A stretch of 64,000 bases of DNA from the NCBI RefSeq assembly GCF_000019725.1, contig NC_010505.1:1972001-2036000 (forward strand). The letters are read 5' to 3'. Positions 1 through 10,361 of the stretch are shown here, in pieces. Under the pieces are notes generated by a model that saw only the letters and a program-made list of their open reading frames with translations, did no database searches and was not told the DNA's origin. Origin of the DNA: Methylobacterium radiotolerans JCM 2831. Lineage in GTDB: Bacteria; Pseudomonadota; Alphaproteobacteria; Rhizobiales; Beijerinckiaceae. The stretch's first letter is position 1, and each line of letters opens with the position of its first letter. The position numbers were made by a program, and so were the translations under genes.

Positions 1-3000
1 GCCTCGTCGTCCCAGTTGCCCGAGTCGACCAAGTGATTGACGTTGGCTCCGTAGGCGCCCTCGGCGTTGGAGAAGACCCGGAGCGCCGCCGTCTCCAGAT
101 CGCAGCCCTGCTCGGCCTGGATCGCGAGGGCGTGCTTGCGGACGTAGTTCTGTTCGAGGGGCTCGTCGGCGGTGGCGGCGAGGAAAGACGCTTCCGCCAG
201 GAGTTTGGTCTGCAGCGGTAGCAGGTCTCGAAAGATGCCCGAGAGGGTCACCACCGCGTCGATCCGCGGGCGGCCGAGGGTCTCCAGCGGGATCAGCTCG
301 GCGCCGCTCAGGCGCCCGTAGCCGTCGAAGCGGGGCGCGGCGCCGATCAGCGCCAGAGCCTGGGCGATCGGGCCGCCCTCACTCTTGAGGTTGTCGGTGC
401 CCCACAGGACCAGGGCGACGCTCTCCGGGCAGGGTTTTCCGTCCGCGGCGAAGCGTTCGAGGATGCGGGCCACCTGCCGGGCACCGTCCGCCACCGCGAA
501 GGCCGAGGGCAGGCGGTACGGATCGAAGCCGTGGAGGTTGCGGCCTGTCGGCAGCACGGCCGGGTTGCGCAGCAGGTCGCCGCCGGCCACCGGCGGCACG
601 AAGCGGCCGTCCAGCGCCCGCAGCAGCGCCGGAACCTCGTGGTCGCGCGACAGCAGCCGGTCGGTCTCCGCCAGACTTGCGAACGCCGCCCGGGTCACGT
701 CGTCGGCGGGCAGGCCGGAAGCCGTCAGCGCCGCCTCGACCCCCTGCCCCGTGACGAGGGCCTCGATCCCGGCCCGCTCCGGCCGCACGCCGTGCGCCGA
801 CTGGGCGAGCGCCAGGAGCAGATCGACCCGCTCCTCTTCCGGCGTGCCCGCGCCGACCACGTGCAGGCCGTGCGGGATCAGGGTCTGCTCCAGCTCCTGC
901 AGCGCGGTCCAGAGGCCGGAGACCCGAGCCTCCAGATCGCCGGTCCAGGTCGGCTCGGCGGCGACGAGATCGACCGCCGCGCCCTGGTCCTGGATCAGGC
1001 GCGCCAGCGTCTCGCGCTCGCCGCCCGCCTCGGGGCCGAGGCCGCGCCAGCGCTCGATCGAGCTCTTCAGGTCGAGCAGCCCGCGATAGAGTCCGGCCGC
1101 CGCGAGGCTCGGGGTCAGGTAGCTCACCAGCGTCGCCGCCGAGCGCCGCTTGGCGAGCGTCCCCTCGGACGGGTTGTTGGCCGCGTAGAGGTAGACGTTG
1201 GGCAGCGCCCCGATCAGCCGCTCCGGCCAGCAGGATTCGGACAGGCCGGTCTGCTTGCCGGGCATGAACTCGAGCGCCCCGTGGGTGCCGAAATGCAGCA
1301 CGGCGTCGGCGCTGAAGTCCTCGCGCAGGTAGCGGTAGAAGGCGCTGAACGCGTGGGTCGGTGCGAAGCCGCGCTCGAACAGCAGCCGCATCGGGTCGCC
1401 CTCGTAGCCGAAGGCGGGCTGCACGCCGACGAACACGTTCCCGAACTGCGCGCCCAGCACGAAAATCTCGGCGCCGTTGGTCTGGTGGCGGCCCGGCGCC
1501 GGGCCCCACTGAGCCTCGATCTCGGCGAGGTAGGTCTCACGCCGCAGATGGTCCTCGGCCGGGATGCGGGCGTGGACGTTGGCCTGGGTGCCGTAGCGCT
1601 TGGCATTGCCCTCCAGGATTTTTTCGCGCAGGGCGTCGACGCTCTCCGGCACTTCGACCGTGAAGCCGTCCGCCGCCAGGCCCTTCAGGGTGTTGAGGAG
1701 CGAGGCGTAGACCGACAGGAACGCCGCGGTGCCGGTGGCGCCGGCATTGGGCGGGAAGTTGAACAGCACCACGGCGAGCTTCCGCTCGGCCTTCGCGGTC
1801 CGGCGGAGCGATACCAGTCGCGCGACCCGCTCGGCGAGCCGGGCCGCGCGCTCGGGATGGACCCGCATGTCCCTTGCGTTGTCGGCGCCGGAATTCGCGG
1901 AGCGGCCGCCGAACACCATCGGGGTGGTGGCGCCGTCGAGTTCGGGGATCGCGACCATCATGGTCGCCTCGACCGGCGACAGGCCGCGGTCGCCCGCCTC
2001 CCACTGTTCCAGGGTCTGAAATTCCAGCGCCTGGGCGGCGAGGTAGGGCACGTCGAGCCGGGCCAGCATCGCCTCGGCGGCGGCGGCGTCGTTGTAGGCG
2101 GGGCCGCCGACCAGCGAGAAGCCGGTGAGCGAGACCAGCGCGTCGATGCAGGCGCGCCCGTCCTCCAAGAAGAAGGACTCTACCGCCGGGCGGTTGTCGA
2201 GGCCGCTGGCGAAGGCCGGCACCACGTCGAGGCCCCGCGCCTCCAGGGCGGCGATGACGCCGTCGTAATGGGCGGTGTTGCCGGCGAGCACGTAGCTGCG
2301 CATCACCAGCAGGCCGACCCGGCCCTTGGCGCCCGTGAGGCGCGGCAGCCGCGACGGGTCGGCACCGATCCGACCGGTGAGGCGTGGGTGGTAGAGACCT
2401 GTCTCCGGATAATCGAGGGGTGCCGGCGCCGCCGGACCCTCGCGCCAGGCGGCGCGCTCGCCGGCCGCGTAGCGGTGCACGAGGAAGCGCACCAGGGCGG
2501 CGACGTTCTCGTCCGAGCCCGCCAGCCAGTATTGCAGGGTCAGGAAATAGGCGCGCACGTCCTGGGCCGAACCCGGGATGAAGCGCAGGATCTTCGGCAG
2601 CTTGCGCACCAGGGCCATCTGCCGGCCGGCATTGCCCTGCTGGCCCGGCTTGCCCCGCAGCTTCTTCAGGAAGTCGAGGGCGCTGCGCTTGGTGCCGCTC
2701 ATGTCGAAGCGGCCGAGCTTCGTGGTCTTCACCACCTCGCCGGCCGAGAGGCAGCCGACCATCGCGTCGCAGGCCGCGCGCCGGGCCGCCAGCGCCGGCA
2801 GGATCGCCCGCACGTGCTCGTCCATGAACAGCATGGCCGAGAGCACGATGTCGGCCTGCGCGATGTCGGCCCGACAGGCCGCCAGCGTCGCGGGATCGTT
2901 GTCCCACTCGGCGGCCGCGTGGAAGCCCAGCACCAGCCCGGGCATCTCGGACCGGAGGCGCAGGCGCGCCCGCTCCACCGCGCTCGCCAAGTGATTGTCG

Positions 3001-3056
3001 AGCGTGACGATGACGACGCGGATCGGCGGCCTAGCGGCCGTAATGCGCTTTGGCAT
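1..3056 (-). CDS. bchH: Magnesium chelatase subunit H, BchH (C-terminus beyond window edge)
   Basis: Large porphyrin-binding subunit of Mg-chelatase (BchHID), which inserts Mg2+ into protoporphyrin IX at the first committed step of bacteriochlorophyll synthesis. The reading frame is open from ATG at 3056 to position 3, giving 1018 codons; full BchH proteins are about 1200 residues, so the last part lies outside the window. It begins [11 protein letters not shown] and reads as a typical CobN/BchH-family protein, with segments such as [31 protein letters not shown] and [20 protein letters not shown]; the visible end reads GNWDDE. Its start overlaps the end of bchB by 26 bp, which suggests coupled translation. 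It is the last visible gene of the bchF-N-B-H operon, likely controlled by PpsR at the bchF promoter. Identity is secure. Confidence 0.96.
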   Translation of the reverse strand, partial: MPKRITAARPPIRVVIVTLDNHLASAVERARLRLRSEMPGLVLGFHAAAEWDNDPATLAACRADIAQADIVLSAMLFMDEHVRAILPALAARRAACDAMVGCLSAGEVVKTTKLGRFDMSGTKRSALDFLKKLRGKPGQQGNAGRQMALVRKLPKILRFIPGSAQDVRAYFLTLQYWLAGSDENVAALVRFLVHRYAAGERAAWREGPAAPAPLDYPETGLYHPRLTGRIGADPSRLPRLTGAKGRVGLLVMRSYVLAGNTAHYDGVIAALEARGLDVVPAFASGLDNRPAVESFFLEDGRACIDALVSLTGFSLVGGPAYNDAAAAEAMLARLDVPYLAAQALEFQTLEQWEAGDRGLSPVEATMMVAIPELDGATTPMVFGGRSANSGADNARDMRVHPERAARLAERVARLVSLRRTAKAERKLAVVLFNFPPNAGATGTAAFLSVYASLLNTLKGLAADGFTVEVPESVDALREKILEGNAKRYGTQANVHARIPAEDHLRRETYLAEIEAQWGPAPGRHQTNGAEIFVLGAQFGNVFVGVQPAFGYEGDPMRLLFERGFAPTHAFSAFYRYLREDFSADAVLHFGTHGALEFMPGKQTGLSESCWPERLIGALPNVYLYAANNPSEGTLAKRRSAATLVSYLTPSLAAAGLYRGLLDLKSSIERWRGLGPEAGGERETLARLIQDQGAAVDLVAAEPTWTGDLEARVSGLWTALQELEQTLIPHGLHVVGAGTPEEERVDLLLALAQSAHGVRPERAGIEALVTGQGVEAALTASGLPADDVTRAAFASLAETDRLLSRDHEVPALLRALDGRFVPPVAGGDLLRNPAVLPTGRNLHGFDPYRLPSAFAVADGARQVARILERFAADGKPCPESVALVLWGTDNLKSEGGPIAQALALIGAAPRFDGYGRLSGAELIPLETLGRPRIDAVVTLSGIFRDLLPLQTKLLAEASFLAATADEPLEQNYVRKHALAIQAEQGCDLETAALRVFSNAEGAYGANVNHLVDSGNWDDE

Positions 3057-4629
3057 CGTAGAGGGTCTCGAGGGTGATGAGCGGCAGGTGCCGCTCCCGC
3101 GCGAAAGTCTCGGTGTTCGTGCGTGCCTTGCCCCGCACGAAGAACGGGATCTTCTTCAGCTCCTTCTCGGCCTCGGGCGACCACGCGGTCGCGGCCGGCC
3201 GCTCAAGCAGGATCGGAACGGGCGCCGGCGTCGGAGGGGTGTCAGCCGGCGCCCGTTCCGCGGCCTCGAACGCCTCGTCCGCCGGAGTCCCGAAGGACTT
3301 GCCGCCGAGATGCGAGGGGCCGACGCCGTCGTGGAATTCGGGATCCTCCCGGAACATGCCGAGGAGGTGCTCTTCGAGGCCCATCATCAGCGGATGGACC
3401 AGGGTGTCGAACAGGACGTTGGCGCCCTCGAACCCCATCTGCGGGGCGTAGCGCGCCGGGAAGTCCTGGACGTGGACCGGCGCGGAGATCACCGCGCAGG
3501 GGATGCCGAGCCGCTTGGCGACGTGGCGCTCCATCTGGGTGCCGAGGACGAGTTCCGGCGCGGCCGCGCGGATCGCCGCCTCGACGTCGAGGTAGTCGTC
3601 GGTGACCAGCGCCTCGATACCGTGCGCGGCCGCCTCGGCGCGGACCTCGCGGGCGAATTCGCGGCCGTAGGTGCCGAGCCCGACGAGGGTGAAGCCGAGT
3701 TCCTTCGCGGCGACCCGGGCGATGCCGATGGCGTGCGTGGCGTCGCCGAACATGAAGACGCGCTTGCCCGTGAGATAGGTCGAATCGACCGAGCGGGAGT
3801 ACCAGGGCAGCCGCGAGCCGGATCCGTCGAGCACCGGCGCCGGGTCGATCCCGGCGAGGCCCGCCACCTCCTCGACGAACCGGCGGGTGCCGCCGACGCC
3901 GATCGGGATGGTTTGCGTGAACGGCTGCCCGAAGGCCTTCTTCAGGTAGTCCGCAGCGGAGCGGGCCGTCTCGGGATAGAGCACGACGTTGAAGTCGGCG
4001 TCCCGGAGCCGGCCCAGATCGGCGGGCGTGGCCCCCAGCGGCGCCACGACATTCACGGCGATGCCGAGGGTATCGAGCAGCCGGCGGATCTCGATCAGGT
4101 CGTCCCGGTGGCGGAAGCCCAGCGCCGTTGGACCCAGAATGTTGCAGAGCGGGCGCCGCCCGGGCTCCCGCGCCGGGCGCGGGGCCGGAGCCCCGGCGAG
4201 CGCGCGGACCAGCCGGTAGAAGGTCTCCGACGCGCCCCAGTTCTCCTTCTTCTGGTAGGCGGGCAGCTCCAGCGGGATCACCGGGATCGGAAGGTCGAGG
4301 GCCTTGGCGAGGCCGCCCGGATCGTCCTGGATCAGCTCGGCCGTGCAGGAGGCGCCGACGATCATGGCCTGGGGCCGGAACCGTGCGTGCGCGGCGGCGA
4401 CCGCCTCCTTGAACAGCTCGGCGGTGTCGCGGCCGAGATCCTGGGCACGGAAGGTCGTGTAAGTCACGGGCGGGCGGGCGTCCCGCCGCTCGATCATGGT
4501 GAACAGCAGGTCGGCGTAGGTGTCGCCCTGCGGAGCGTGCAGCACGTAATGCAGCCCGGACATCGCCGTGGCGACGCGCATCGCGCCGATGTGAGGCGGA
4601 CCCTCGTAGGTCCAGAGGGTGAGCTGCAT
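3031..4629 (-). CDS. bchB: Light-independent protochlorophyllide reductase subunit B, BchB
   Basis: Subunit of the NB component of dark-operative protochlorophyllide reductase (DPOR), a nitrogenase-like enzyme that reduces ring D of protochlorophyllide. The 532-residue protein starts [20 protein letters not shown]. Asp36 (in [10 protein letters not shown]) matches the aspartate that in BchB of the family replaces one Cys ligand of the NB [4Fe-4S] cluster. The C-terminal PCP-reductase-like tail ends [15 protein letters not shown] at 4629 is chosen over an upstream in-frame start because it gives the canonical N-terminus and lies 4 nt after the bchN stop. The partner bchN is directly upstream; the reductase subunit gene bchL is not in this window. 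Confidence 0.97.
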   Translation of the reverse strand: MQLTLWTYEGPPHIGAMRVATAMSGLHYVLHAPQGDTYADLLFTMIERRDARPPVTYTTFRAQDLGRDTAELFKEAVAAAHARFRPQAMIVGASCTAELIQDDPGGLAKALDLPIPVIPLELPAYQKKENWGASETFYRLVRALAGAPAPRPAREPGRRPLCNILGPTALGFRHRDDLIEIRRLLDTLGIAVNVVAPLGATPADLGRLRDADFNVVLYPETARSAADYLKKAFGQPFTQTIPIGVGGTRRFVEEVAGLAGIDPAPVLDGSGSRLPWYSRSVDSTYLTGKRVFMFGDATHAIGIARVAAKELGFTLVGLGTYGREFAREVRAEAAAHGIEALVTDDYLDVEAAIRAAAPELVLGTQMERHVAKRLGIPCAVISAPVHVQDFPARYAPQMGFEGANVLFDTLVHPLMMGLEEHLLGMFREDPEFHDGVGPSHLGGKSFGTPADEAFEAAERAPADTPPTPAPVPILLERPAATAWSPEAEKELKKIPFFVRGKARTNTETFARERHLPLITLETLYDAKAHYGR

Positions 4630-4633
4630 GGCG

Positions 4634-6411
<1,778 letters not shown>

Positions 6412-6460
6412 GCATCCGCTCCCTGCTGGTCGGCGGCGCCAGAGGCTCCGTCGTTGACAG

Positions 6461-6490
6461 AGGCTAGGGCGGGGGTCCCGGAAGTGTCAA
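6461..6490 (-). promoter_or_regulatory. Probable sigma-70-type promoter of the bchF operon
   Basis: Read on the minus strand: TTGACA (6490-6485), an 18-bp spacer, then TAGCCT (6466-6461). The -35 hexamer is perfect and the -10 is weak, but the same TAGCCT occurs downstream of a TTGACA at the bchG promoter. The -35 lies inside the PpsR-like operator at 6485-6502, the expected arrangement for repression. No transcript data were available. Confidence 0.5.
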
Positions 6491-6502
6491 GTGCGCTTGA
6501 CG
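6485..6502. promoter_or_regulatory. PpsR/CrtJ-type operator between bchF and the aerR-like gene
   Basis: TGTCAAGTGCGCTTGACG: the TGT-N12-ACA consensus of PpsR/CrtJ with one mismatch in the last base, and an almost complete palindrome. It overlaps the -35 box of the bchF promoter and sits in the divergent gap shared with the aerR/ppaA-like gene, so PpsR (7649-9094) could act on both sides. Only one clear site was found here; CrtJ usually binds cooperatively to two. The rest of the 317-bp gap (6503-6728) is AT-richer than its surroundings and holds no other recognised element. Confidence 0.7.
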
Positions 6503-6728
6503 CTTCTGTGGTATGACACGGGGAGGGATATTTTTTCTTCGAATAAGATCATTGCCAAGATGGCCAGGAAGCGTATCGTCAACTCAGACGGCAGAGATTG
6601 CCGCCGTTTGGCTTGTCAGATCTAGGAACTGGCGGACGCGAAGAATAGACGGGCGAGCAACGCCACACCGAGCAGGCGAGCGGATCCGCCGGCCCTTCCG
6701 GGCCGGGGTCGTCTCAGGGAGGATGCCG

Positions 6729-7619
6729 ATGGGAAACTGGAGGCATTTCGGTGGCCGTCTTGATTACGGTCCGTCCGCGGCCGGCTGCAGCCCCGTGAGC
6801 GATGGTCTTCCCGTGTTCCGCGACACTGCCCTCGGTTGGTCCGACCTGCACAGGCCCGTCCCGGACGCGCTCGCCAAGGTCGTCGAGGCGGAGATCCTGC
6901 CCCGCCTGATGCTCGCCCACCGGCCCGCCGGCCGCGCCGTCCCGGCGGACCGGGCGCCGAGCGCGCGGGAGATCGCCGATTTCAGCGCCCTGCTCCTGGC
7001 CGCCGGCCCGGTCGACCTCGACGCCCGGGTGGACGCCCTGCGCGACGGCGGCCTGCCGCTCGCGCGCCTGCTCCTCGACCTGCTCGCCCCGGCGGCCCGG
7101 CATCTCGGCGCCCTCTGGGAGGAGGATGCCTGCGACTTCCTGGCGGTGACCGAGGCCCTCGGGCGGCTCCACGCCGTGAGCCGCCGCCTCTGCGCCGAGC
7201 TGGAGAGCGAATCGGTCCCGGCCATCGGGCGCAGCGTCCTGCTGCTGCCTTGCCCGGGCGAGACCCACGTCTTCGGCCTGTCCCTGGTCGCGAGCTTCTT
7301 CCGGGAGGCCGGCTGGGACGTGACCACCGCGGTGCCCGGGCCGGGGATCGACCCCCTGGACCTGCTCCGGTCGGACTGGTTCGACGTGGTCGGCCTGTCG
7401 CTCTCCTGCGACGTCCTGCTGCCGGTCCTGACGGCGACGGTGGCGGAGGTGCGCCGCGGCTCGCGCAACCGGGACGTCCGGGTGCTGGTCGGCGGCCCCT
7501 TCTTCGCGCGCCACGGCGGCGAGGCGGGGATCGTCGGGGCGGATGCCTGCGCGTCGGACGCGTGCCTCGCGCCCGCCGCGGCGGAAGCTTTGCTGGACAG
7601 ACAGGCATTGGCCTGCTGA
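6729..7619 (+). CDS. ppaA: B12-binding photosynthesis regulator, AerR/PpaA-like
   Basis: Regulator of photosynthesis genes with a cobalamin-binding fold; in Rhodobacter, AerR/PpaA antagonises or modulates CrtJ/PpsR. The 296-residue protein has a variable, Ala/Leu-rich N-terminal half and a C-terminal B12-type Rossmann domain: ETHVFGLSLVASFFREAGWDV resembles the DxHxxG motif with Glu for Asp, followed by WFDVVGLSLSCD (SxL-type strand) and VLVGGPFF (GG motif). ATG at 6729 is preferred because GGAGG lies 7-8 nt upstream; ATG 6723 is too close to it, and the longer open frame back to 6513 would run through the operator region. It is directly upstream of ppsR, the usual order. The exact ortholog (aerR or ppaA) cannot be told by eye. 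Confidence 0.85.
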   Translation: MGNWRHFGGRLDYGPSAAGCSPVSDGLPVFRDTALGWSDLHRPVPDALAKVVEAEILPRLMLAHRPAGRAVPADRAPSAREIADFSALLLAAGPVDLDARVDALRDGGLPLARLLLDLLAPAARHLGALWEEDACDFLAVTEALGRLHAVSRRLCAELESESVPAIGRSVLLLPCPGETHVFGLSLVASFFREAGWDVTTAVPGPGIDPLDLLRSDWFDVVGLSLSCDVLLPVLTATVAEVRRGSRNRDVRVLVGGPFFARHGGEAGIVGADACASDACLAPAAAEALLDRQALAC

Positions 7620-7648
7620 AAGGGCCTCAAACCGACTATCACATTGCG

Positions 7649-9094
7649 GTGACCGTGACCCCTCAGCCCCGCCCCTCCCCGCAGTCGCCGCCCGCGGCCC
7701 TGCAGCAGGTGGCCGGCCTCCTCCAGGGCGAGGCGGTCGGGCGCATCGTCGCGGCGTCCGCGGACCTCTCCCTGGTGATCGACGCCGACGGGGTGATTCG
7801 GGACGCCGCGGTCGGCGCCGACCTCGCGGCCGAGACCGTGGCGGGCTGGCTGGGCCGGCGCTGGATCGACACCGTCACGGTGGAGAGCCGCCCGAAGATC
7901 GACGCCCTGCTGCGGGATGCCGGGACCGAGGGCATCACCCGCTGGCGCCAGGTGAACCACCCCTCGCCCGACGGCGCCGACCTGCCGATCCGCTACGCGT
8001 CGATCCGGCCCTCGGAGGGCGGCCCGATCCTCGTGCTCGGGCGCGACATGCGGGCGGTGGCGGCCCTGCAGCGCCGGCTGGTCGAGACCCAGCAGGCCCT
8101 GGAGCGGGACTACGACCGGCTCCGCGCCGCCGAGACCCGCTACCGGCTGCTGTTCCAGATCTCCGGCGAGCCGGTGCTGGTGGTCGATGCCGGCACGCGC
8201 CGGGTGGCCGAGGCCAACCCGGCGGCGGCGCGCCTCCTCGGGCGCCCGGCCAAGCGCATCGCCGGGCAGGACGCCGTCGAGCTGTTCGACCCCGCCAGCA
8301 CCCGGACCCTGGAGGCCCAGTTCGCCGCCCTGCGGGCGACCGGGCAGGCGGGCGAGATCCGGGCGGCGCTCCAGCACGGGCGCGGCGAGGTCACGGTCTC
8401 GGCCTCGCTGTTCCGGGGCGAGGGCGGCGCGAGCGCCCTGCTGCAGCTGGCCGCCGACCCGGCGGCCGCGGCGGCCGGGCCCGACCAGGAGGCGCCGACC
8501 GCCGCGGTGATCGAGGCGATGCCGGAGGGCTTCGTGGTCACCGATTCGGCGCGGCGGGTCCTGATGGCCAACGCCGCCTTCCTGGAGCTGGCGCAGCTCG
8601 CCACCGTGGGCCAGGCCCGCGGGCGCACCCTCGACCACTGGCTCGGCCGCGACGAGACCGAGGCGCAGGCGCTGTTCGCGACCCTCGTCGACCACGGCGC
8701 CGTGCGCCGCTTCGCCACCGTCGTCCGCGGCGCCTACGGCGGCATGGAGGACGTGGAGGTCGCCGCCGTGTCGGTGGCCGGGACCCGCCCCTGCTTGGGC
8801 TTCGCCATCCGGTCGGGCCCGCGGCGGATCGCCGAGGGACGTCCCGGGGTCGGTCGGGAGGTGCCCCGCTCGGTGGAGCAGATGACCGAGCTCGTGGGCC
8901 GGGTCTCGATGAAGACCCTGGTCCGCGAGACGACGGACCTGATCGAGAAGCTCTGCATCGAGGCGGCGCTGCGGATCACCCGGGACAACCGGGCCTCGGC
9001 GGCCGAGATGCTCGGCCTGAGCCGGCAGGGCCTCTACGCCAAGATGCGCCGCTACGGCGTCGGCGACCTCGACGGCCCGGTCGAGGAGGCCTGA
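7649..9094 (+). CDS. ppsR: Photosynthesis gene repressor PpsR/CrtJ
   Basis: Redox-responsive PAS-domain repressor that silences bch, crt and light-harvesting genes under oxic conditions by binding TGT-N12-ACA sites. About 481 residues: N-terminal PAS-like domain, a Gln-linker helix around AALQRRLVETQQALERDYD, two more PAS domains (ETRYRLLFQISGEPVLVVDA; VIEAMPEGFVVTDSARRVL), and a C-terminal Fis-type helix-turn-helix (DNRASAAEMLGLSRQGLYAK). A Cys just before the helix-turn-helix (EKLCIEAAL) resembles the redox-active Cys of CrtJ. The start is uncertain: GTG 7649 or GTG 7655 give the expected length but lack a clear ribosome site, and the frame is open further upstream. Likely targets in this window are at 6485-6502 and 9431-9448. 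Confidence 0.93.
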   Translation: MTVTPQPRPSPQSPPAALQQVAGLLQGEAVGRIVAASADLSLVIDADGVIRDAAVGADLAAETVAGWLGRRWIDTVTVESRPKIDALLRDAGTEGITRWRQVNHPSPDGADLPIRYASIRPSEGGPILVLGRDMRAVAALQRRLVETQQALERDYDRLRAAETRYRLLFQISGEPVLVVDAGTRRVAEANPAAARLLGRPAKRIAGQDAVELFDPASTRTLEAQFAALRATGQAGEIRAALQHGRGEVTVSASLFRGEGGASALLQLAADPAAAAAGPDQEAPTAAVIEAMPEGFVVTDSARRVLMANAAFLELAQLATVGQARGRTLDHWLGRDETEAQALFATLVDHGAVRRFATVVRGAYGGMEDVEVAAVSVAGTRPCLGFAIRSGPRRIAEGRPGVGREVPRSVEQMTELVGRVSMKTLVRETTDLIEKLCIEAALRITRDNRASAAEMLGLSRQGLYAKMRRYGVGDLDGPVEEA

Positions 9095-9430
9095 CGGCCC
9101 CCGCCCCGGGGCGCGGCCGGCCGCGGGTCCCGTCCGGTTCATCCCCGCCCGGCCTGCCGGAGCCCCGCGCGGGCGCGCCGCGTCGGCCCGGAACCCGGTG
9201 CCGGAACCGGGTGCCTGAGCCGGGCGCCGAGTGGCTCGAGGATCCCGGAATCGTGCTCGCGTCCGAGGGGCGCCCGGGGCGCCCGGGGCGCCGCCGGAGC
9301 GCCGCCGTCGCGCCGGGACCCGCCCGCGCCGGGCGGGTCCGCCGCCGCGGTTCCCAGGTGTTTCGGATAATGTATTTCTGGGCCGCCGCTGTATTGATCC
9401 GACAAACGTCGCGCACACGTGGTCGCGTCG
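9095..9430. other. Gap between ppsR and bchG, no gene seen
   Basis: This 336-bp stretch is extremely GC-rich for its first 260 bases, with short GGGGCGCCC-type reiterations around 9265-9290, then becomes AT-richer near 9360-9430 ahead of the bchG promoter. Open frames through it have no convincing start or protein-like composition. I see no terminator with a U-tract after ppsR. Confidence 0.6.
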
Positions 9431-9448
9431 TGTAAATCTGGCTTGACA
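9431..9448. promoter_or_regulatory. PpsR/CrtJ-type operator upstream of bchG
   Basis: TGTAAATCTGGCTTGACA is an exact TGT-N12-ACA match. It ends with the TTGACA that would be the -35 of the bchG promoter, so a bound repressor would directly mask it, as at bchF. Confidence 0.8.
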
Positions 9449-9470
9449 CTCGGGCGGGCCCCGTTAGCCT
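9443..9470 (+). promoter_or_regulatory. Probable promoter of the bchG operon, close to the start codon
   Basis: TTGACA (9443-9448), 16-bp spacer, TAGCCT (9465-9470). The -10 ends only 6 bases before the ATG at 9477, so initiation 6-8 nt downstream of the -10 would make the mRNA leaderless or nearly so. The -10 sequence is the same as at the bchF promoter. Confidence 0.55.
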
Positions 9471-9476
9471 CCCGCC

Positions 9477-10361
9477 ATGACCGCTACGCCCGCCCCGAGC
9501 GCAGTCATCGAGCTGCTGAAGCCGCTCACGTGGTTCGCGCCGATGTGGGCCTTCGCCTGCGGGGTCATCTCCTCGGGCCAGCCGGCCAGCGGCCAGTGGC
9601 CGGTGATCGCCGCCGGCATCCTGCTGGCCGGCCCGCTGGTCTGCGCCACCAGCCAGGCCGCCAACGACTGGTTCGACCGCCACGTCGACGCGATCAACGA
9701 GCCGGACCGGCCGATCCCGTCCGGGCGGATCCCGGGCCGTTGGGGGCTCTACCTCGCCCTCGCCTGGACGGCCCTGTCGCTGGCGGTGGCCGCCGCCCTC
9801 GGGCCCTGGATCCTCGGGGCCGCCCTGTTCGGGCTCGCGCTCGCCTGGGTCTACTCGGCGCCGCCCGTGCGGCTGAAGCGGAACGGCTGGTGGGGCAACG
9901 CCGCGGTGGCGCTCTGCTACGAGGGTCTGCCCTGGTTCACCGGCGCCGCCGTCATGGCCGCCGCCCTGCCCGACCGGCGGGTGCTCCTGGTGGCGCTGCT
10001 CTACGCGGCCGGCGCCCACGGCATCATGACCCTCAACGACTTCAAGTCCGTGGAGGGCGACCGGCGGATGGGGCTGCTGTCGCTGCCGGTGCAGATGGGC
10101 TCCGCGCGCGCCGCGCGCTTCGCCTGCCTGGTCATGGCCCTGCCGCAGGTCGCGGTGATCGCGCTCCTCGCCGGCTGGGAGCGCTACTGGCACGCCGGCC
10201 TCGTGGCGGCGCTCCTCGCCGGCCAGGTCGCCCTGATGGCCCGGTTCCTCGAGAATCCCCGGGAGCGGGCGATCTGGTACAACGGCACCGGCACCACGCT
10301 CTACGTCCTCGGCATGCTGGTCGCGGCCTTCGCGCTGCGCCCGCTGGTGGGAGGCGCGTGA
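9477..10361 (+). CDS. bchG: Bacteriochlorophyll synthase, BchG
   Basis: Membrane prenyltransferase of the UbiA superfamily that esterifies bacteriochlorophyllide a with geranylgeranyl or phytyl diphosphate. The 294-residue protein has the family N-terminus (ELLKPLTWFAPMWAFACG), the Mg-diphosphate motif NDWFDRHVDAINEPDRPIPS (NDxxDxxxD type), a second Asp-rich loop (HGIMTLNDFKSVEGDR) and about eight hydrophobic segments. No Shine-Dalgarno sequence is visible before ATG 9477; the promoter appears to abut it. The gene is first in a tight operon with the PucC-like transporter, bchP, tspO and a small membrane gene, and its stop overlaps the next start (TGATG). Confidence 0.96.
   Translation: MTATPAPSAVIELLKPLTWFAPMWAFACGVISSGQPASGQWPVIAAGILLAGPLVCATSQAANDWFDRHVDAINEPDRPIPSGRIPGRWGLYLALAWTALSLAVAAALGPWILGAALFGLALAWVYSAPPVRLKRNGWWGNAAVALCYEGLPWFTGAAVMAAALPDRRVLLVALLYAAGAHGIMTLNDFKSVEGDRRMGLLSLPVQMGSARAARFACLVMALPQVAVIALLAGWERYWHAGLVAALLAGQVALMARFLENPRERAIWYNGTGTTLYVLGMLVAAFALRPLVGGA

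Noticed and set aside
1..3056. bchH as a broken gene because several shorter overlapping minus-strand frames cover it
   Set aside because: The true frame is open from 3056 to the window edge; the other frames are shadows. It is cut by the window, not degraded.
531..3077. 848-codon plus-strand open frame opposite bchH
   Set aside because: High GC makes antisense frames of real genes stay open; composition is Arg/Gly/Ala-rich with no domain, while the minus strand is clearly BchH.
6764..9418. 884-codon minus-strand open frame opposite ppaA-ppsR
   Set aside because: Antisense shadow; plus strand encodes two recognisable regulators.
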